Shown: one piece after another, positions 22,596 to 33,960 of the stretch
How the letters are laid out: each line of letters begins with the position of its first letter
Position numbering within the stretch: the stretch's first letter is position 1
From: Tenrec ecaudatus
Lineage: Eukaryota; Chordata; Mammalia; Afrosoricida; Tenrecidae
Direction: 5' to 3'
NCBI RefSeq assembly: GCF_050624435.1
Contig: NC_134532.1
Span: forward strand, 122,296,070 to 122,360,069
Length of the DNA: 64,000 nt
Position numbers and translations under genes: made by a program
Notes under the pieces: generated by a model
Database searches by the model: none
The model's input: the letters and a program-made list of their open reading frames with translations, nothing else
What the model was told of the DNA's origin: nothing

Positions 22596-24335
22596 CTCTC
22601 ATTTTCTTTCTACTTGAGTCCTTGGTATCAGCTCCTCATTTTCCCCCTCCCTCATGAACCCTTGATAATTTATAAATTATTTTTTTTCATGTCTAACACT
22701 GACCGATGTCTCCCTTCACCCACTTTTCTGTTGTTCCTGGGAGAGGGTTATATATCGATCATTGTGATTGATTCCCCTTTTTACCCTCACTTTCCCCTCA
22801 CCCTGCTGGTATCACTACTCTCATTGTTGGTCCTGAGGGTTTATCTATCCTGGACTCACTGTGTTTCCAGCTCTTATCTGTACCCATGTACATGCTCTGA
22901 TCTAGTCAACTTTGTAAGACAGATTTGGGGTCATGATTGTGGGGGAGGAGAAGCATTAAAAACTAGAGCAGCGGTTCTCAACCTGTGGGCCATGACCCTT
23001 TTGAGAGTCGAATGACCCATTCACAAGGGTCGGCAGATTCATAACAGTACCAAAATTACAGTTATGAAGTAACAACAAAAATAATTTTATGGTTAGGGGT
23101 CATCACAATGTGAGGAACTGTATTAAGGGGTCACAGCATTAGGAAGGTTGAGAACCACTGAACTAGAGGAAAGTTGTGTGTTTCATCGGTGCTATACTGC
23201 ACCCTGACCGGCAAATCTCTTCCCCATGACCCTTCTGTAAGGGGATGTCCAATTGTCTACAGATGGGCTTTGGGTCTCCACTCCACACAGCCCCTCATTC
23301 ACATTGATATGATTTTTTGTGCTGGGTTTTTGGTGCCTGATACCTGATCCCATTAACACCTCATGATCACACAGGCTGGTGTGCTTCTACCATGTGGGCT
23401 TTGTTGCTTCTCCGCTAGATGGCTGCTTGTTTATCTTCAAGACTTTAAGACTCTTGATGCTATATTTTTTGATAGCCAGGCACCATCAGCTTCCTTTACC
23501 ACATTTGGTTATGCACCCAATTTGTCTTCAGTGATCCTGTCTAGAAGGTGAGCATCACGGAATGCCAGGTTATTAGAATGAAGTAAGTATTCTTGTGTTA
23601 ACAGAATACTTGAGTAGAGGCCCAATGTCTGCCTGCTACCTTAATACTTAACATATAAATATATGTACATGGATATATTTCCCTATGATTATATACAAAT
23701 ATATTTGCATATGTACATGCTTGTATTTAGACCTCTATAGATACCCTTTGTCTTCTAGTTCTTCCCTCTATTTTCTTTTACTTTCCTCTTGTCCCACTAT
23801 CATGTTCAGCCTTCATTCGGGTTTCAGTAATTCCTCTTGGCTACATTGCCCTTGACCAAACCCCACCAGGCTTTCTATACCCTCCTCACCATTGATTTTA
23901 CATCATTTGTTCCCTTGTCCCTGGGTTGGCCGATACCCCCTTTCTGTCCCCCACCTCCCCCTCTCCCTCATCCCCCTGGAACCGTCAGTCCCATTGTTTG
24001 TTCCTCTGGATTGTTTATCCCATTTATCTTCTCTAGATAGGCATGCAGAGACATTACTAAGCACGAAAACAAGACAGAGCAAAACAAAGCAACAAAAGAA
24101 AACAAACAAACACAAACCCCAAAACCACCACCACCTACAAAACCAATGATAAAAAAGAAAAGCCTATAAATAGTCCCAGGTCTGTTTGTTGACCTTTAGG
24201 AGTGTTTTCCAGTCAAGTCTGATGGGGTGCAATGCCTTGGCTTCAGAGTCTACTTTTGGTATTCCCTGGGGACTTCATTGCCTAGATCCCCTTGCTGCTC
24301 TGTTGCACACATTTAGCGTTTAGTCACAGGCACCT
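22596..24335 (-). repeat. family A LINE-like 3' end, split by a SPIN element
   Basis: Long copy lacking the terminal ~100 bp; it enters at CATTTTCTTTCTACTTGAGTCC. It carries all the internal blocks up to CTGCTCTGTTGCACAC. It is interrupted between 22961 and 23168 by the hAT element described next. Removing that insert and one duplicate of the target octamer restores collinearity with the 13205-14815 copy. Confidence 0.85.
22969..23160. mobile_element. SPIN-type non-autonomous hAT transposon
   Basis: A 192-bp element with 16-bp terminal inverted repeats: CAGCGGTTCTCAACCT at the left, AGGTTGAGAACCACTG at the right, one mismatch. It is flanked by a perfect 8-bp duplication, AACTAGAG, at 22961-22968 and 23161-23168. 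The termini and the internal TACAGTTATGAAGTA and AATTTTATGGTTAGGGGTCA segments match what I remember of SPIN_NA (the hAT family described as horizontally transferred into tenrec, bushbaby, murine rodents, Myotis, opossum, Anolis and Xenopus). It encodes no protein and would have needed transposase in trans. Confidence 0.9.
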
Positions 24336-25285
24336 ACATGATTGTAGGGCAGTACTTAGTGGCTCATTTTTATTGGTTTTCAAAAGCATCCGCCTTAATA
24401 TTTAGAGGAAAATGACAACCCTTCCACTATATGAATTCTACAATTAAATTACTGCAATCAAAAGAACGAGTGTCATTGACACTGACTGGTTTGAGGGCAA
24501 TTGGTCCTTGGAAGGTAAATGTCTCACCTGTAGGGAGTAGAAGTTTGCAGGTGACCAGTAGAACAACTCAGCACAATTCCCAGCTACCACTGACGGCATC
24601 AGTCCATGTGACTTTGTGAGGGAGTGGAAGCACAGATGAACTCATAGAGAAGGTGAAGCGGAGGTATCTGTTCTTTCTCATTGGCTTCAATGCATTTTAA
24701 GAAGCATAATCCTCCACAGAAGAGCAAGAGTCCCCGAAAAACGTGTTCTTGGGGAGTTGCACACTACCTCTGTTTCATTGCCCTGAAGTGGCCCTTGGAA
24801 AGCATCTGGAACCCCTAGAACTGGGTGAGCACACCATGAGCACTATTGCTAGAGACCAATCCTTCCACATCAATCCATAAACTGAGATCCAAAGATAATG
24901 TGAAGAGAGTTCAGCTTTTCTGACTCCCGAGCTCATCGTTTTTGTGATACATTTCTCATTTTTTATTTCCCATCTGATTTGAAGATACCCTTGTAGGACC
25001 CCCTTATTATCTCTGTGTGTACATCTTTCCTTGGCATCAGTTTTGGCACTGGACTCAGAGGCCAGGATGGAATGTAGTAAGGACTCCCGGGTCAGCATGG
25101 CCATTGTCCTCCATATAGTCCTCTGGACAATTTACCACCCTCTCATCTAACAACTAGGAAGCAAGTATATGTGGGACTAATCGTCGCTTTCTTCTTCAAG
25201 ACTGTTACTTTTTGACATTTGGTCATCCCAAGAAATCTTATTATTATTACTATTATTAAATGTGTGGTCTTGCTTTGACCTTTGA
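24336..25285. other. intergenic, nothing recognised
   Basis: No gene or named repeat; a small TTA-rich run at 25235-25258. Confidence 0.5.
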
Positions 25286-25289
25286 AGAG

Positions 25290-25690
25290 GCCCCAACAGG
25301 GGTAGCATCTGAGCTAAACTTCATCAGGAGAAGCAAGGAGTGGACGGAAGGGCATTCTAGGTAAAATGAGCATCACATGCAGAGACTAAGATTTGGACAG
25401 GCACAAAGCTGCAGAGGCAGATGATAATCACAGTAGGCTTCAGATTATGAAGGATCTTGTATCCATGCAAAGGATACGATGGAAAGTTATTAAAGGATTG
25501 TAAGCAGGGGGGATGACATGACCAGATCTAAGATTTAGCTGTGTCACCCTGTCGACACTGTAGAAAATGAATGGTTTACGGAGGTGGGGACTGAACGCAG
25601 AGAGATCAGACAGAAGGCTGCTATAATCATTCAGCAGAGCGATGATGGAGACCTGAACTAAGATAGTGAGGATTTGGATAGCCAAGAGAA
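25290..25690 (+). repeat. old mammalian interspersed repeat, family name not recalled
   Basis: GGCATTCTAGGTAAAATGAGCATCACATGCAGAG, GGATCTTGTATCCATG, TAAGCAGGGGGGATGACATGACCAGATCTAAG and GACAGAAGGCTGCTATAATCATTCAGCAGAG keep the order of a familiar dispersed consensus (AGCATTCCAGGCAGAG... GCCTTGTAGGCCATG... AGCAGGGGAGTGACATGATCTGA... AGGCTATTGCAATAATCCAGG). Two more partial copies lie at 30520 and 32280. Confidence 0.6.
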
Positions 25691-26104
25691 GTTCGAATTC
25701 AAGTACATTTAGCATGCCCATACCAAGAACACCTTCCAGTGCTAACTGACTAGAAAGCTACCTTAAAGTGACCAAAGCATCTTTTGGGGACACGAGAGAG
25801 TGGATTTCACATGTAATTAAGCTTCAGATCAAGTTACTGAGGAACTTGGAAGAGGCTCCAAAATGACAAGTCCCTCAGTAGCGTGTGCACCCACAAACCA
25901 AAAGGTGTCTTCTTCCTGGGCTATATTTAGGGAGAGCCAGGGTTCATGAACCTTCCCTTCCCTCGGAGCTTCTGCTTTGCTCATCAGGGCTGCTGCCGGT
26001 GACTGGACAGGCTATACACGCACAGCAACCACCAAGGAGTGCTGCTGGAATGTAGTAGTGTTTAGGGGCCTTTGGAATTCTCTGCTGTCGTATTTTAAAA
26101 CAAA

Positions 26105-26310
26105 ACAAAAGGCCCACTGACATCAATCCTGACTCACAGAGATCCTATGGGACAGAGTAGAGCTGCATCTTAGGGTTTTCCAGACTAAAACTTTACAGGA
26201 ATAGACAGCCTCATCTTCCTCCCAAAGAGGGACTGGTGAGTTTGAACTGCTGATCTTGCGATGGGCAGTCCATTGCTTTTCCCACTCAGCCACTCGAGCT
26301 CCTTCCCTAT
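26105..26310 (-). repeat. AfroSINE
   Basis: Reverse copy: CTGACTCACAGAGATCCTATGGGACAGAGTAGAGCTG, TTTACAGGAATAGACAGCCTCATC, CTGGTGAGTTTGAACTGCTGA and CCACTCAGCCACTCGAGCTCC. Confidence 0.85.
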
Positions 26311-27525
26311 TGCCATTCAGATATGGTTATATCTGAAACATCTAGAAATCATTGGCACGGCTTCTTGAAGAATGTTATGTGAGGCAGACTCCCTATGTAA
26401 TAGAAGTCGTTCAATGATAGAGTTCTCTCCCTCTCCCCATACAAGGGACTTGTGTTCAATTTCTGGTCCATGCACCTGAGGTACAGCTATGCCATGTCTG
26501 TCACTGGAAGCTTGCATGTTGTTATGATGCTGAACAGACTAGGCTTCCAAGCTAAGATGAGCCAGAAAGATAGACTTCCCAATGTTCTTCAGAAAATCCA
26601 CCAGTGAATAGTTTTTGAACCTTAACGGTTCAATGATCTACAATCAATCAGGGGAACTAAGCAGCATCTTGCTCAGCTGTCTGCGGACTCTCCTGAGTTG
26701 GGTAAAGGAAGCTAACACAGCAGCCACCTTAACAGAGGAGGTAAAGCGAGGTGATTTATGGCAACGTTGAGAATCTAAAGCAAAGCTGAAGTGGAACTTG
26801 CTCCACGCCAGGCGCTGAGGGGAGGATGGGTAGAGGGCAGACGGTAGCAGGCACCTGGGCAAGTCCCTCGATGAAATCATAAAAAGCACTTGACCTCAGA
26901 ACAGACATAACTTCTGTCCATGGGGTGCAGCTCTGGAACTTGGCAAGCACCCCCTCCAAGCACACGCATGCTGCCCTGGGGTTCCATCTAGGGACACCGA
27001 AGGGCATCCAGAATAACAAGACTCCCCATCGCATCCGCAATAAAAACCAGGAGGCATTTTCTTGCCATTCTTTGCTGCGGGAAGTCTGAGGCTTTTGAAC
27101 TTCCCATTTAGCCCTTCAGGATCAGGCGCCTTCCGCACAAGCAGGTCCTTCATGGGCAGTGCCCTTTTCTTTACACGGCAGGCTGTGCACAAGCCTTGCA
27201 CATGCTGCACACAAATCGACTTCTGTTTTAAAATCGTTTCCAGTGTTGGCATTGTGAAATGGATGGCTCTGATAGATTCCGACCTCCTTGATGAGAGGGT
27301 GATGCCATGGAGCACTTGAACACAAGCTGGAGGTCTCTAAGAGATGGACGTTGCGAGTGACCACGCTGCATGCCACATGATCACCACACGTGTGCCTAGC
27401 AGTGTCTGCACACTGGCGCGTCATGCATAGGCACTGGTTGAATTCACGAATACATGGATTTGTGTGAAGCCCGAGCTTCAGCATGGACGAGCACCATTGA
27501 CTAGCATATTAATTAGGCAAGAGGT
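26311..27525. other. intergenic, unassigned
   Basis: No repeat recognised. Two overlapping minus-strand frames of 120-139 codons cover 26896-27484 and read as protein-like stretches. Neither matches a family I know, and each conflicts with the other, so I do not call a gene. Confidence 0.4.
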
Positions 27526-27529
27526 AGTG

Positions 27530-27630
27530 TTATCTTTGCTTGGCAGAGAGGCCATAGAAGCATGAAAGGTTAACTGACTTCAGTGTTCAAGGTCACACAG
27601 CTAATAAATGGTGGAGCTGGGACGTTAATT
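27530..27630 (+). repeat. MIR core
   Basis: GGTTAACTGACTTCAGTGTTCAAGGTCACACAGCTAATAAATGGTGGAGCTGGGAC matches the MIR core (AAGGTCACACAGCTAGTAAGTGGCAGAGC). Confidence 0.85.
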
Positions 27631-27967
27631 GACAGCAGCTGTTGGTGACCTGTATAAATCTGATTTCAACGACCTACGGCAGGATCCTCCTATAACGAAA
27701 AGTATCATGGCCTACTTTATGCTTTGCAAATCAGATGTGTTGTTGATATTTTGGAGATTCTTATAGTGGGATGCTCAGAAATGCATTAGACCTGGGTTTG
27801 CAGTCATTTCAACACTGAATAACAGAAGCATATAAAAAAACATGTAAATTGCTGGTGGGTACAAAAAGAGAAAAAGAAAATGACAGATAGCAGGCAAGCA
27901 AATGCCTAGGTGCAAACCAATTACCTCCCCAGTTTGTGTCCTGTCTGCTGGAATGGTCGGCAAACAA

Positions 27968-28155
27968 CCAGCTCCACCGAGTGGATTTTAACTCATGGTG
28001 ACCTCATGTGTGTCAGGCTCTGCAGGGCTTTCAAGGGCAATTAAAAAAACAATACGATTATTACCAGGCCTGTCTTTCATAGCCCCTCTGGGTGATATTG
28101 CACTTCCAACCTTTCAGTGAATAGCCGAGTTCACCACCCAGCAACCACCCCTGGA
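27968..28155 (-). repeat. AfroSINE variant
   Basis: CTCCACCGAGTGGATTTTAACTCATGG (tail complement), GCAGGGCTTTCAAGGGCAA, and CCCCTCTGGGTGATATTGCACTTCCAACCTTTCAG (variant head complement). Confidence 0.75.
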
Positions 28156-28159
28156 ATGC

Positions 28160-30515
28160 TACTTCACTCACATTTAACCAGAATTATAGCATGTTTTATT
28201 TCTTTTCTTTTCTTCCTCTCTGAGACGATTTGTTTTCTAAAGTTGTTCCCAAAAGTTACCGGATGAACTTAACGCAGACCCAGGAGAAGTTGGTTTAGGG
28301 AGAAAGGAACAGATTCCCAAGAAGCACTGAGGTTGGCTCTATCAGCTGCAGTGAGTAAGTGAAGATTTATTGCAGCGCCAACATTTCGTGTATGTAAAAC
28401 CTAAGCAATTGAGTGCACTAGTAAAAAGAGAGTCAAGTCACCTCTCAGGTGAACCATGGAGAGCGGATTCTGCCCATCAATGAGGGATCAGAATGCCAGG
28501 TTTCTACCCACAGGGATGGAGCCTTTGAGCCAGGCCAAAGGCAACCCTGACCATCCTGCTCTGGTGATTCCCCCACAGATCATATTGGCAGGTTCCTGTC
28601 CTCAACTGTGGCTGACCTTTGCACTCTTGGTGTGATTCCTCTCCTGCCTTTTTTAGGTGAGGATGAACAGAAGCCCCAGGATCAGGAGCTGGCTACAGAG
28701 CAGAGAGATGCAGTAAACACCAGCTCAAACCAAGGCCAGCACCTTCCTCACCAGGGTCTCAGATTAGCAACGAGAAAACATCTTTATAATTCTCTCTGCA
28801 GAACCTGCTCAGGAGAATTTACCTTCCTTTACTTTGCTCTATCCAAGCCTTATTTGACCCATGAAAGTGTCAGGCATTTGGGTTCAGGATGGCATTTTCC
28901 ACGAACCTTAGAGACTTCAATCGTGCCTTTGTTCAAGCGTCCTTCATGCAACCTGCCCTGCCTGCAAACCCCCTTTCCTCCTAGGAATTTAGCTAAAGAG
29001 CTGAGAAGGAACTGACTGCACATCCAATTTAAAAATAAGATGAATTTGCTGATCATTTTAGCGGATCACAAAGAGCTCAGTAAGAGAATTTCATGCATGC
29101 GTTTCAGTGTGGTGGAGGCGGCAGGACCTTCCCCAGAAAGCAAACGGCACATTCACAATGGTGTTTACTCAAGTGCACTATATTTAGAAACGGCAAGTCT
29201 GATGGAGCTGGGCTTGGAGAGGCTTTTGATCCTCTTTCATCGCTGTGCAGTGGATAGGACTTAGCGCGCCTCGGATGGGGAGAACTCACCGGCAGGGCTT
29301 CCACTGCACCAACCTCCATTCTTGTGACCAAACATAGCCCTGCTGCTGCTTCAGGAAGGTTTGCATAAAAGGGATTGATTTTCACTTGATGCTGCAAATG
29401 GACTTACAGCATTAGCCTGGCAGAAAGGAGAAGAAGGAGGGGGTGGGGGTGGAGTGGGGGGTGAACTGGGTAGCTTAGGCAGTGCTGGCCAACTTCCAAG
29501 TGCTTCAAGCTGACAGCACAACTGGCTTCATCAGTTTCTTTAGAGCTCAAGACATGCTTCATGTTCAAGGCCAGAAACTCGGGATTTAACAAGTGATAGT
29601 CTGACATTTTGAATCTTTTTCTGGTGGAAAAAAAAAGGTATTATGCTTGAACTATGCTCCATTTAAAGACTTTTAAATTACAGAAAGGTAGTCCTTCTCC
29701 TTTACTTACAGTTTTTTAATTAAAAAATATTAAACTTTTCTTCAAAAGAGCCTTTCATATCTGTTGTTCAGTATGATCAAATTTAAATGGTTGAGGCAAA
29801 AAAAAAAGAAGAAGATGGTCCTCTTTGAAATAAAATTAATTCATTAATTGAACAGAGCCTAAAAGAACATTGATTTATTTCTGAGATATACACTAAGGTT
29901 TAATTAATTTGGTTTAAATGTAGGATAAAGGCCGATAAAAACGCATGCACAATTCTTGGGGATGGGGTGGGGGGTGTCTCGCAATCTCCATTCCAAGTAT
30001 ACATTCTAGTTTCTATATAGTGTCATGAGCATCCTACAGAGCTTTGAAAAAGATGTTGTGAAAACAAGATGAAGCAATGGATTCTGCCTGTGGTTGGCCT
30101 CCTGGGGATATTCACTTGGAAGCTGGACTTTGCAGAGATACGATCCACTCAGATTCTGGAGTAAGACCAGCGCTCGGGGAGCACATGTTGTGCAGCACTG
30201 GGGAACAGTAAGGACTGATTAGTTGAAACAAAGTGGCTCCACTAGAAGCGGGATTAATAAACTGCTACCACCTTGTCCAAGCCCCACCATCTTACCCCTG
30301 ACCTGGGCAGTAGGCACCCAACAGCTCTTCTTGCCTCACTTCTTGATCTTCTACATGAGTGTCCAACTCGTTTTTTAATAGGCGAATCATTTCTTTCTGT
30401 AACACACACGGTCAACGTGCCTGTAATGGGGGGGGGAGGGGATTCTTACCTAGACACTTGAATACCAGAAAAGAAAAAAAAACAAATAGAAATCCTTGAC
30501 CTTGTGAAGGGCACT
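28160..30515. other. repeat-poor intergenic block
   Basis: About 2.3 kb without any repeat that I can name, in a neighbourhood otherwise dense with retroelements. It includes AT-rich homeodomain-type TTAATTAATTTGG sequence near 29900. Short ORFs (for example 28608-29015) have no recognisable product. It is a candidate for conserved non-coding sequence. Confidence 0.4.
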
Positions 30516-30519
30516 GTCT

Positions 30520-30800
30520 AGCATCAGTAGACATGGTGATAAAAATGATAAATAAACATAGATAAGTACATTTTATAGTAGATTAGAAAGTCAGGAGTAC
30601 TGTTTTTGTTAAAGAGCAGTAAAGGGGGATTGAGCATCCTGAGTAAGAGGTGAGTGGAAGTCTTAAATAAGATGGTAGCAATAAACCTCAGTGATAGATC
30701 GGAAGGTAAGCAAAGACTTGAGGGAGGGGCAAGAGATAGCCTAATGATAATTGAGCCAAAATGTTTCAGGCAGAGGGGAAAATCAATGTAAACAGAAAGC
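30520..30800 (+). repeat. old mammalian interspersed repeat, same family as 25290
   Basis: AGCAAAGACTTGAGGGAGGGGCAAGAG and ATGTTTCAGGCAGAGGGGAAAATCAATGTAAAC match the 5' part of the same consensus. Confidence 0.5.
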
Positions 30801-30899
30801 CCCAAAGAATTCTTCTCTTACCCACAAGAAGCTATTGTGGCTGGAGCCCACAGCAAAGGGTAGTAGTAAGGATAAAGTCAGAGACCTGATAAAACGTTA

Positions 30900-31053
30900 A
30901 CTGCCTCTCAAGTTAATTTCCAACTCACAATGACTCAGAGGACAGGGTCAATGGCGTCTGTGGGGTTTAAGACGCCAATGCTTTTTAAAGTAGACAGCCT
31001 AGTTCTTCCCCCATGGAGTGGCTGGTGATTTCCAACCACTGAGCTTCTGGTTA
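30900..31053 (-). repeat. AfroSINE, cut by an LTR
   Basis: CCAACTCACAATGACTCAGAGGACAGGG, TTTTTAAAGTAGACAGCCTAG and GTGGCTGGTGATTTCCAACCACTGAG, GTTAGCAAC. The LTR insertion at 31059 lies within its head region (GTTAGCAACTG...), and the GCAAC duplication comes from the SINE. Confidence 0.8.
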
Positions 31054-31058
31054 GCAAC

Positions 31059-31580
31059 TGAGATAGTTAAGGTTTCTTGTGCCAACCTGGCTGATAAACA
31101 CATGTGGGATTAATTGAAGGGCGGCGAGATAAACGGTTCGGTGAGCCTCACCTTTCCAGTTCTCTGATCTCTTATTCTCTGGTGGTTGGACCAGGGTGCC
31201 GCTGCCTTGCTGGCAAGGCTCACTTCCTGCAAGACATCCCTGAAGAGAGCCACATGGACCTACCCTGACGCAGACCTGGGTGCTGGAGAAGCCACGTGGA
31301 GACCCATGCCAGCACTGAGAGCTTACACCACCACTGGACCCGAAGACTTTCTACCCACTGGCCTGTGATCCTCCTGCATTCTGTGTCATTGTCTGTGTTT
31401 TGTGAGTTTAAGGACTTTGTAGACTGGTGTGGGACATATGGGCTAAGTTGGACTTATGGGCTTGAACTAGACTGGGTTGGGATGCTTTCTGAATGCACAT
31501 TTACCCTTTATATAAAACTCTTTCTTATGCACATATGAGCTTCTGTGGATTTGTTTCCCTAGTTTACCCCGACTAACACA
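31059..31580 (+). mobile_element. solo LTR, ERV-L-like family
   Basis: 522 bp from TGAGATAGTTAAGG to CCCCGACTAACACA. It is flanked by a perfect 5-bp duplication, GCAAC (31054-31058 and 31581-31585). A TATA-like TATATAAAAC lies near 31510. The terminal TTTGTTTCCCTAGTTTACCCCGACTAACACA resembles the end of MLT2/ERV-L LTRs (TTTCTCTGGAGAACCCTGACTAATACA). The frames at 31186-31538 are not genes. Confidence 0.9.
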
Positions 31581-31585
31581 GCAAC

Positions 31586-32275
31586 TCATGTGTAGCCTGC
31601 AGGGAGGTCAAGTCATGAAGGGTCTGTTTGGTCATTATGGAATATGGTCATAAGAAATATGGCTTTTTAATGTATGGAAAGTGGTTTTTGCTCGAGGGTG
31701 AAAAGTCTCCGTATATTTATAGACCCTCTTATTGAGTCTCATACAATGACAATCATCAAGATGAAGAAAATAACTAGTATAAACTCATAATGGTGTCCAA
31801 ATAATTCACAATCCTTCAGCTAATGTGGAAAAACTGAAGAAATTGTGATAAAAATTGTGCTTGAAGACAAATCATTTAGTCACTGTCCCAAGTAGGACTA
31901 CGAAATCTGGAAAGGAAACATGATTTGATTATGCACTATTGCAAACCAGAAAAGCAGATTGATTCTAAGACCCACCAACCACCTTGGTCAGCAGTATGAC
32001 TCAGGACCACTTGGCACTTGCCCCACAATTTCCACGAAGACCTCCACTCTTGCTCAGGTAAGTCCTTGAAGGTGGTACTGCCCCTCCCTAAACTGGTTAG
32101 TGGTGTGATAGCAATCTACTTTCACATGCACTCTGCTTGAGGGTAAAGCTTTTTACGTTTCTGGTTATCAGAGAGAACTCAATGGAGGGTGAATCTATAT
32201 CGAATCTCAAAATGCAGTGAGTCCCTACAGTAAAACGTAGACTTCCACAAACCAAGTGCTTAGAATTTTAAGTTT
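31586..32275. other. intergenic, nothing recognised
   Basis: AT-rich; no gene or repeat assigned. Confidence 0.5.
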
Positions 32276-32279
32276 TAAT

Positions 32280-32730
32280 CCAGTTTTTAGAAAAGGATTC
32301 ATATGCCCTGGTTTATAACTTAGATCAAGCAATCTAACTGCTGGATAGAGAATAGGATCGAAGAGAAAAGTTGAAGTAGGGAGACTGCTTCGGAGAGAGA
32401 GGATGAAGGCCGAGAGCAGGGGAACAGGTAGAGGCAATGCTGCGTCACAGTAGGGTTCGGCATATATTGAAGGTAGAACCAATAGAATGCTCTTTGGATT
32501 GACTGTGAGGTGAGAGAAAATGAAGGCGTCAAGGAGACACCAAGGTTTTAGGCCTCAGCTAGTGGAAGGATGGAGCTTCCATGAGCAAGATGAGAAGTTC
32601 AACTTTGGACAAAGTGAGTTTGAGATGAATATTAGGCATCCATGAAGAGATATGGATCTGAGTTCCTACGAAAGGTTCAACTGGTAACAGTCATTTAGAA
32701 ATGATTGCTATATAAATTGTACTGAAAGTC
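32280..32730 (+). repeat. old mammalian interspersed repeat, 3' portion
   Basis: ATATATTGAAGGTAGAACCAATAGAATGC, GGATTGACTGTGAGGTGAGAG, GTCAAGGAGACACCAAGGTTTTAGGCC and AGTTTGAGATGAATATTAGGCATCCATG follow the later part of the consensus seen at 25290, in order. Confidence 0.7.
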
Positions 32731-32769
32731 ATAAGAGAGAGACAATGTGAAGGGAATACATACAAATGA

Positions 32770-32905
32770 CACTAACTCCCTGTCACTGGGTCATTTCTGA
32801 CTCACAGTGCCCCTAAAGGTGAGGGTCAAACTTCCCATTGTGGGGAGTACAAAGCCTCCTCTTTCTCCAGCCAAGGAGAATCTGGTGAGCTCGAACTAGA
32901 GCATG
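32770..32905 (-). repeat. AfroSINE
   Basis: CTAACTCCCTGTCACTGGGTCATTTCTGACTCACAGTGCCCC and GGAGAATCTGGTGAGCTCGAACTAGAGC are the complemented tail and B-box ends of a diverged copy. Confidence 0.7.
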
Positions 32906-32954
32906 TGTTGAGACCAGGGGAGAAGAAAACAAACAAGCACAAAGTTATGAAAGA

Positions 32955-33418
32955 GAATAATCAATGGGAATCCAGGACAGATGATCCCTTCAGGAGCAGT
33001 GATGAGGGTGGTGATTACAGGAGGGTAGAGGGTTGGTGGGGTAGAAAGGGGGAACCGATTATAAGGTTCTATATATAACCTCCTCCCTGGGGGACAGACA
33101 GCAGATAAGTGGGTGAAGGGAGATGTCAGACAGTGTAAGACATGACAAAATAGCAATAATTTATAAATTATCAAGGGTTCATGAGGGAGGGGAAAAATGA
33201 GGAGCTGATACCATGGCCTCAAGTAGAAAGCAAATGTTTTGAGAATGATGATGCAAACAAATGTACAAATGTGACTGACACAATGGATGGATGAATAGAT
33301 TGTGATAAGAGTTGTCCAAGCCCCCAATAAAATGATATTTTAAGAGTTGTCCAAGCCCCCAATAAAATGATATTTTAAGAGTTGTCCAAGCCCCCAATAA
33401 AATGATATTTTTAAAAAA
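32955..33418 (+). repeat. family A LINE-like 3' end with triplicated terminus
   Basis: A 5'-truncated copy that reaches the family's 3' end. There a 35-bp unit containing CCCCCAATAAAATGATATTT occurs three times in tandem with no difference (33306-33340, 33341-33375, 33376-33410), followed by a short A tail. Confidence 0.9.
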
Positions 33419-33785
33419 AGATGAATCCATGAAGAAGGTAGAGCATCCAGGCAGTGTAGTGTCCTGGAGGTCAAATGGAGAAAGTTATAGTCAGGGATAA
33501 GAGAAGGTCACTTGCATCACGTGCTGTTGACAAAATAAAAGTCGATTTTACTCAAGCACTGTGCAATAAATTGCTTAAAAGCTTTGCCTTGAACAAGACA
33601 CTGCTTACATTCGCATCTAAGGATGTGCTGGTAACGCTCGCAGGAGTAGGTTTGGTGCTGTGGTGGGGGTAAAGCTTGAGGGGAGCAAATGCTTTAACGC
33701 ACTCTATGTCAGAACCATGCCCCCAAGCTAGCCTGGTTTCTGCCCAACATCTGATCATCCTGAGGACCCTGGGAGGTACAATGTT
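33419..33785. other. intergenic, nothing recognised
   Basis: No gene or repeat assigned. Confidence 0.45.
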
Positions 33786-33789
33786 TAAT

Positions 33790-33960
33790 GTTCTCAAACT
33801 GCTAACTTGAGTGGAAGTTGATATCTACAAGAGGTGCCTTGGAAGAAAGCTCTGACCATCTACTTCTAAAACAAACCAGCTCTTGAACAGCCTGTGGGCC
33901 ACCGTTCGACTCTGACACACCTGGATGAGTATGGTAGGGTCAACTCCACAATAAATGGTT
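33790..33960 (+). repeat. AfroSINE variant, head degraded
   Basis: GATATCTACAAGAGGTGCCTTGGAAGAAAG, ATCTACTTCTAAAACAAACCAGC, GTTCGACTCTGACACACC and GGTAGGGTCAACTCC follow the variant seen at 10035 and 19935. Confidence 0.65.

Noticed and set aside
26896-27484. Overlapping - strand frames of 139 and 120 codons with Cys-rich segments
   Set aside because: Two conflicting frames, no family match, no repeat or poly(A) evidence for a processed pseudogene.
33306-33410. CRISPR-like direct repeats
   Set aside because: The units are contiguous with no spacers and are the end of a LINE-like element in a mammalian genome.
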